21,817 nucleotides of DNA, from the NCBI GenBank assembly GCA_027596035.1, contig JADGJA010000353.1:1-21817 (forward strand), in the 5' to 3' direction. The notes below the pieces were generated by a model, which saw only the letters and a list, made by a program, of their open reading frames with translations, was not told where the DNA came from and made no database searches. The stretch comes from Thoreauomyces humboldtii (Eukaryota > Chytridiomycota > Chytridiomycetes > Spizellomycetales > Powellomycetaceae). Each line of letters begins with the position of its first letter. Within the stretch, counting starts at the first letter, position 1. Shown in pieces: positions 19,101 to 21,817 of this stretch. The translations under genes and the position numbers were made by a program.

Positions 19101-21700
19101 CTGATAGTGCAAGCTCGCACAATCCGGTTCCTGCTCGATGGCGCGACCATAGGCTTTCAGGGCAGCGGCGTACTTTCCTTCGGCAAAGTAAGCTTCTCCG
19201 AGTCCTTCCCAGCATCGCGTGTCCTTGACATTGATACGAAGGACGGCTTGGAAGTGGCTGATGGCTGCGAGTGTGTCATGATTAGCGGTAGATATGAATC
19301 CCATCTGCCTCCAGGCCCATGCAGCCCTGGGCTTCCTCTCCAAGAACTTCGTCAGAAAGCCCTGTGCAGAAAGCTGCCCTCCGTCTTCTAACAAGAGTCG
19401 GCTCAATGCCCGAACAGCCTCATCGTTGCCAGGATCGATGGTACTAGCACGCGTATAGCATCCTCGTGCCCGTATCCGATCGTTCTCTACATGCAAGTAG
19501 TAGTCACCCAGGGCTGCAAACACCGGTGCATGATTCGGGTCCAATTTGGCTGCCCGTAGCCAGAAGGAGTAGCATTTTGATTTGTCGATGCGAAACGTTT
19601 CTGCGTACAAGAATAAGCCAGATGTGTGTGAGGGGGTTGAAAAATTCGGCCGCGCACTCACCTCCGCGATCCCAGAATGCTTTGCCCAACCGATAAAGTG
19701 CGGTAGGCGTTTCCTGCTGCTCGACGGCTTCCTCGAGCAGGCCAACGGCCCTTTCCCCGTCTCCCTGCTGCAAGACCACCCACCCCAACTCGCCCTTTGC
19801 TGCATGATTTGCGGGGTCGATCTGCAGGAGCTTTTCCAAGCAACGCATAGCTTCATCGAACTTTTGCATGTCGCCGAAGATACAGCCGAGGCTAAGCAGA
19901 CCATCTGGATTCGCGGGATCTGCAAGCAGTACCCGCTTGCAGAGTGTAAGCGCTTCGGGGAGGAACTTAGGACCGCCCAAGCGGTACGCGCGGGCAAGAC
20001 TCAGATTCAAGGATAACACTGCCCTGCATAGAGTATCGTTAGAATGAGCTAAGAGGCACCCGAGGGCTCGATGCGAGCCTACTTTGGCAGTTCCACCCCT
20101 GTCCTCGCTACCAGGTCTTGAAGCGCGGTGGTCGCCTGCTGCAGCCGTGTCTGTGCAGATGTCGAGTCCCCGCTGGCAAGGTATAGCTCGCCTTGTAACC
20201 GTCGAGATAAGAAAGAAGTGTAGATCCAGCCCGCACATGGCTACAGACAAAGCTTAACAACTAGAGGAGACTGACGACCAAGTTTCGGCGGCAAGGTACC
20301 TCGACGTCGACGGGAGCCACCCTTCCCTCCGATTTCCCGATCCATCGTAGATAAGACGTAGCAAGTCCCGCCACGAGACTGTCAGGTGAAGCAGACATCT
20401 CCTCCATTTGAACAATGTCGTAACCGGCTAGATAAAGAGTGAGCCCGGTACCCTCGACCAAACAAAATGATAAACACTCACCGAGAGGAACGTCGACGTG
20501 ATTCAGAAGTATCCCGAAGACTCGACTACCTCGGCCTCCGTGCGAATAAAGAGACTGAGCCAAGGCTACCATCTTGGCGAACAACTAGAAATCGTTTGAG
20601 CTCTCCAAATACTCCCCGATTTACGGCAATGCATCGCTGACAGATACCGTACAGTCTTCTTTTCTTCTTGTTCCACGTGAGGTAGTTGTAGATCGAGAAA
20701 CTCCAGCTGCTTTTGCGCAACAACTTTATATTCCTCCAAGGCAGTCTGGTCCTTCGTAATTGGATCCATAAGCTCCATGATGCGCTCGTACGTCTCTCCC
20801 AGCTACAAGGCGGAACTCAATAATGGTCCTTTGACGAATTCCACAAGCATATTCTCAGCTTCCTAACCTCGGACCCTAATAGAACCTCCTTCTGGATCTT
20901 CTCTCGCAATATGTCGACGGGATCGGCCCCTAGTCTCCTACGACGGGCTTCTAGCTCTTTCGTCTGCGTTTCCTGATTGTGCTGCTCCTGTAAAGCCGCA
21001 ATCCGCTGCCATAGTGCCGTAGGTGACGGCAAATCCGCTCCTGCACAAGCATCTCGATAGCCTTCGGTGCCGTCATCCGTTAATGACTTGATGACTGTGA
21101 CGGCCTGCCAGGTGCGAAAATCATGCCAAATTCAGCGCATGCTCGACAGGAGCTACCACAGGAGCTACCGTCCGGGGAATGACATACGCACTTTTAGTGG
21201 TTGCTTGGCGTTGATATGGAGGTCGATGAGCTTGTTGGAGATTTCTAGGCATTTGGCGGAATCCTGACTGAGCCGGCTGTCAACAGGCTGCCCACGTTCT
21301 CTTGAGTGCGGGACAAAGAGCGCACCTATCCTTATAGAGCCATCTTAATCGCTCCCAGGCTTTCTCCCGACCATCGTCGTTATTTGATTCAGCATACAGA
21401 TTGGCTAGGCCCTGCACGGCATCATAAGTATCCCTCGATCATCAGGCGGACATCAGTGTGTGACTAACACACCTGCAGAGCCAATGGATTCGCCGGCGCG
21501 AGCTTCACTGCCCGGGTATATGCCTTCTCGCTTGCATCCACGTTCTCCAAGTTCTGCTCGGCGAGTCCCAGGAAGACGAGGGCGTTGTAGTTCTGGTCGT
21601 CCGACTCAAGGATCTGCTCACAGTACTCCTTTGCGCTCTGGTAGTCTTTTCGAGCAATGTCCTCGCGTGCAGACTTCAGAAGGCGCTTTACGACGGACAT
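16160..21700 (-). CDS. SKI3: SKI3, TPR scaffold of the Ski complex (TTC37 homologue)
   Basis: Twelve exons: 21700-21473, 21411-21326, 21267-21192, 21104-20868, 20802-20653, 20584-20482, 20427-20300, 20240-20083, 20023-19662, 19600-18375, 18308-18105 and 18040-16160. They join in frame to 1612 residues. The N-terminus (KRLLKSAREDIARKDYQSAK, then YNALVFLGLAEQNL) matches Ski3, and TPR-type repeats recur throughout, for example ANPDGLLSLGCIFGDMQKFD, NHAPVFAALGDYYL and NVKDTRCWEGLGEAYFAEGK. In the cytosol Ski3 bridges the Ski2 helicase and Ski8 and helps feed mRNA to the exosome for 3'-5' decay. Introns are 54-87 nt. The donor of intron 5 (GTACGG at 20652) was chosen for phase; a better-looking GTATCT nearby breaks the frame. 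Length is in the range of fungal and animal homologues. Confidence 0.95.
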
Positions 21701-21817
21701 GTCTTCCCAGCCTTGTGGATCCCCAGACCAGGCGAGCGTCTTGGAGAAATGTTCACGTGAAGTGACAGTGATGACAGTCCCATTTGCAGAGCCTGGCTTG
21801 CGTGTCAGAAGGGGGGG
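21701..21817. promoter_or_regulatory. SKI3 upstream region at the window edge
   Basis: 117 bp upstream of the SKI3 ATG remain in the window. No TATA box or other clear element was seen. Confidence 0.3.

Overview
This window looks like a gene-dense stretch of a fungal nuclear chromosome, most likely from a basidiomycete (inference). Genes lie on both strands and are broken by short GT-AG introns, mostly 54-97 nt, many with a recognisable CTNAC-type branch site. The proteins are typical fungal housekeeping proteins. There are no bacterial features: no operons, no Shine-Dalgarno sites, no CRISPR array, and no rRNA or tRNA that I could recognise. All gene models below were spliced by hand from reading frame, splice sites and family resemblance.

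Layout. 1-1924 (-): BUR1/CDK9-like kinase, cut by the left edge. 1925-3061: a non-coding block holding remnants of an old tandem duplication and two small elements bounded by inverted repeats. 3062-4782 (-): cyclophilin-RRM protein (CYP6/PPIL4 family), divergent from 4962-7211 (+), an unrecognised zinc-finger plus lysine-rich protein. 7432-8510 (-): mitochondrial Mn superoxide dismutase, with a 19-nt micro-exon, divergent from 8764-9713 (+), a three-LIM-domain protein with a GC-AG intron. 10627-11118 (-): small secreted, probably GPI-anchored protein. 11119-12321: intergenic, with a long unexplained reading frame and a cluster of GTAC(A/T)GTA motifs. 12322-14039 (+): secreted subtilisin-like protease. 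14130-15233 (-): an unrecognised gene, possibly decaying, whose last intron contains an inverted copy of the preceding exon. 15330-15858 (+): beta subunit of the nascent polypeptide-associated complex. 16160-21700 (-): SKI3, the TPR scaffold of the Ski complex, 12 exons.

How they fit together. The genes do not form a pathway cluster. Several concern RNA or protein production (BUR1 in transcription elongation, CYP6 in the spliceosome or nucleus, NAC-beta at the ribosome exit, SKI3 in cytoplasmic 3'-5' mRNA decay), but that is ordinary for housekeeping neighbours. The GPI protein and the protease are both secreted and face away from a shared 1.2-kb upstream region. No new multi-gene system is evident. 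The most unusual structure is the 128-bp inverted exon copy in the intron at 14187-14416, flanked by a 13-bp direct repeat.
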